Shown piece after piece: positions 62,391 to 64,000 of a DNA stretch of 64,000 nt. Every line of letters starts with the position of its first letter. The stretch's first letter is position 1. This DNA is from Neocallimastix lanati (nom. inval.) (taxonomy: Eukaryota > Neocallimastigomycota > Neocallimastigomycetes > Neocallimastigales > Neocallimastigaceae): NCBI GenBank assembly GCA_016946835.1, contig JACVTC010000086.1, positions 1 through 64,000 on the forward strand. Direction: 5' to 3'. Under the pieces are notes generated by a model. It searched no databases and was not told where the DNA came from. It saw nothing but the letters and a program-made list of their open reading frames with translations. The position numbers were made by a program, and so were the translations under genes.

Positions 62391-62796
62391 TGATAGCATA
62401 ATATTATAAAAATTATCAAAACTTACAATTGGGAAATATCATCAAAAGTTGATATGCTTTCCAAAATTTCATCTAATTTTTCTGTTTTGAAATTGAATTC
62501 TCTAAAATTTTTCAAATAAAATTTAATTAATTATTTAATAAATAAATACAAAAAGTAATCAATTTAAAAATTTTATTACTAATTCTTTTATATAATTTTT
62601 ATTTATATAAAAAAAATTTTATATATACTAACACACAAATTCCATCATCAATTTCACTTTTTTCACAATTAATATTATAATCTTTAACGGCATTTTTAAT
62701 TTTTTTACATTTTTGTCCAACTGTTTCGGTTGATACTTCTGAAATAAAAAATAAAATTAGAAAGCTTACAGCTTTCAATAAAGTCTCTAAAATCAT
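58360..62796 (-). CDS. Secreted two-module LRR protein with C-terminal CBM18 pair (7 exons)
   Basis: Spliced by eye: exons 62796-62633, 62501-62427, 62222-61359, 61111-60755, 60606-60520, 60381-59479, 59239-58360. They total 3330 nt, 1109 residues plus stop, all introns phase 2. Donors are GTTAGT, GTAAGT (x3) and GTAAAA (x2); acceptors are TAG. Residues 1-23 are a signal peptide (VSFLILFFISEVS). Exons 1-4 encode a Cys-containing helical region, about ten LRRs (LPDSIGQLKNLKIFDLSDN type) and an acidic tail. Exons 4-7 repeat the same order, showing an internal duplication. A K/D/E-rich linker (about 870-1005) leads to two hevein-type CBM18 domains (1021-1060, 1071-1109), each with CCSKYGWCG. By family knowledge CBM18 binds chitin, so the protein is probably extracellular or wall-bound; the ligand of the LRRs is unknown. 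The stop-like TAA after exons 3 and 6 lies inside donor sites. Confidence 0.82.
58758..58961 (-). repeat. Two 102-bp tandem units in the K/D-rich linker
   Basis: The two units are identical as far as I can read and keep the frame (34 residues each, DSKKDEKDDKKDD ...). A third, partial unit starts at 58962 with one change. Recent in-frame slippage or unequal exchange. Confidence 0.9.
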
Positions 62797-63527
62797 TCTT
62801 TTTTAATTTATTTTTTTTTTTTAAAAAAAATGATATATACTATAAATATAATAATAAATGAAGCGAATATTTATATTAAAACTATTGAATAATCATAGAG
62901 TTCTCTTTAAAACTCTAAAGTTAAGATGAAAATTAATAAATAAAATAAAATAAAATAAAAAAAAAGAAAATTGTAATATTTATATTGTTAATTGTGTTTA
63001 TTCATATATAAATTATTATTTTATTTTTAATGTAAAGCATTCCATAGAAAATAGATCCAATTTTTATTTATTCTATTCAATTCAAATATTCAAATTGTAT
63101 AATGATTAAAAAGATTACTATTAATTAAATTTAATTAAAATTTTTAAAATTTACAATAAATTTTATATTCAAAATAAAATAAATTAAATAAGATATATTG
63201 AAATAATAATTATAAAAATTATAATTCTTTAATATATTGATTCTATAAATATTAATATAAGTATATAAAATAGTTGATATAGATACCATTTCAATATATT
63301 TTAATAAATTATTAATATATCTATGTATACTATTAATTTATTCTTTTTTTTTTTTTAAAAAAAAAAATAAAGTTTTAAATTTAATTGTCTTTATTCCAAT
63401 TTATATAATTTATATAAATAATATAAATTGGAATAAAATAGAATATACGTATTACTTTATAAAAAACTAAATATTGCAATATAATCAATATAATATAGAG
63501 TTTATTTCAAATGATTTAAAGTGAAGA

Positions 63528-63559
<32 letters not shown>

Positions 63560-64000
63560 AATTCTTTTTTTTTTTTTTTGAGAATTCTTTTTTTTTTTTT
63601 TTTGAGAATTCTTTTAAATTATTTATATTGTATGACTTTATAGTCAATATTAGATGATTCATGAAAGAAGAGAATGATGAACTATTTATGACGATAGGCA
63701 ATAATTCTAATATTAAATTAAAATTAAAAATTCATTTTTCTTTAATTATTTCTTTAAAAAAAAAAAAAAAAAAAAATAAAATGAAATAAAATTTAATTAA
63801 TATAAAATATAAAATATATCTATTTTCTAAGTATTTCAACAATTATTTATACAGAAACTATTTATTTTCTATTGACAAAAATATCCTTTAAAAAATAAAA
63901 TAATTTTTTTAAAAATTTTTTTATGGCTAAAATAAATCATTTTAATCATCTTTTTATATAAAATAATAATTATAATAAAAAAAAAAGGTGTCTTTTTTTT
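62797..64000. other. Upstream region of the LRR-CBM18 gene, AT-rich
   Basis: No coding frame recognised. It contains three units of a T-run plus gagaattc (63532-63613), an inverted repeat ccaatttatataatttatat / ataatataaattgg around 63395-63435, and A-runs. A promoter is presumably near 62800-63000, but no motif can be assigned. Confidence 0.5.

Overview
The window is nuclear DNA of an extremely AT-rich eukaryote, most likely an anaerobic gut fungus (Neocallimastigomycota). The grounds are long poly-A/T tracts, short introns with GTAAGT-type donors and TAG acceptors, nuclear-type tRNA genes, Ty3/gypsy elements (one with a chromodomain), LINE relics, and a secreted leucine-rich-repeat (LRR) protein ending in two hevein-type CBM18 chitin-binding domains. 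The taxonomic call is inference; the features below are read from the sequence.

Layout. 1-7530: Ty3/gypsy element 1 (minus strand, left LTR cut by the window edge), ending 13 bp before a tRNA-Thr gene. 7544-7739: tRNA-Thr and tRNA-Arg. 7755-10260: solo LTRs upstream of tRNA-Arg. 11220-11880: 36-bp minisatellite. 12042-12113: tRNA-Ala, with two stacked solo LTRs upstream (12130-13549). 14478-21927: a solo LTR split by the complete chromodomain element 4 (14659-21406). 23627-26557: four LTRs in tandem, three of them separated by the same 5-bp CAAAT. 28279-33242: internally deleted element 3. 33246-40244: intact-looking element 2. 40261-40332: tRNA-Trp. 43141-47200: relics of copia and gypsy elements. 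47744-48610 and 56441-57540: LINE 3' relics. 50988-54335: decayed plus-strand LRR gene carrying a LINE 5' fragment (54336-55222). 58360-62796: a seven-exon, 1109-residue LRR-CBM18 gene on the minus strand, the only host protein gene that looks intact.

How it fits together. All four tRNA genes have LTR elements ending 13-16 bp upstream of the mature 5' end, on either strand and from at least three LTR families. At two or three of these genes, later insertions sit between the tRNA and older ones. This is the target choice known for yeast Ty3 and some Dictyostelium elements. Elements 1 and 2 share a -1 frameshift cassette (UUUAAAN heptamer, 7-nt spacer, identical 6-bp stem, 8-nt loop) joining Gag to Pol. 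Elements 2, 3 and 4 carry 27-34 A residues directly before the gag AUG. Element 1 has a 17-nt primer site matching the tRNA-Ala gene of this window. Element 4 has no tRNA-type primer site but a 10-nt self-complementary match at the LTR edge, as in self-priming Tf1-type elements.
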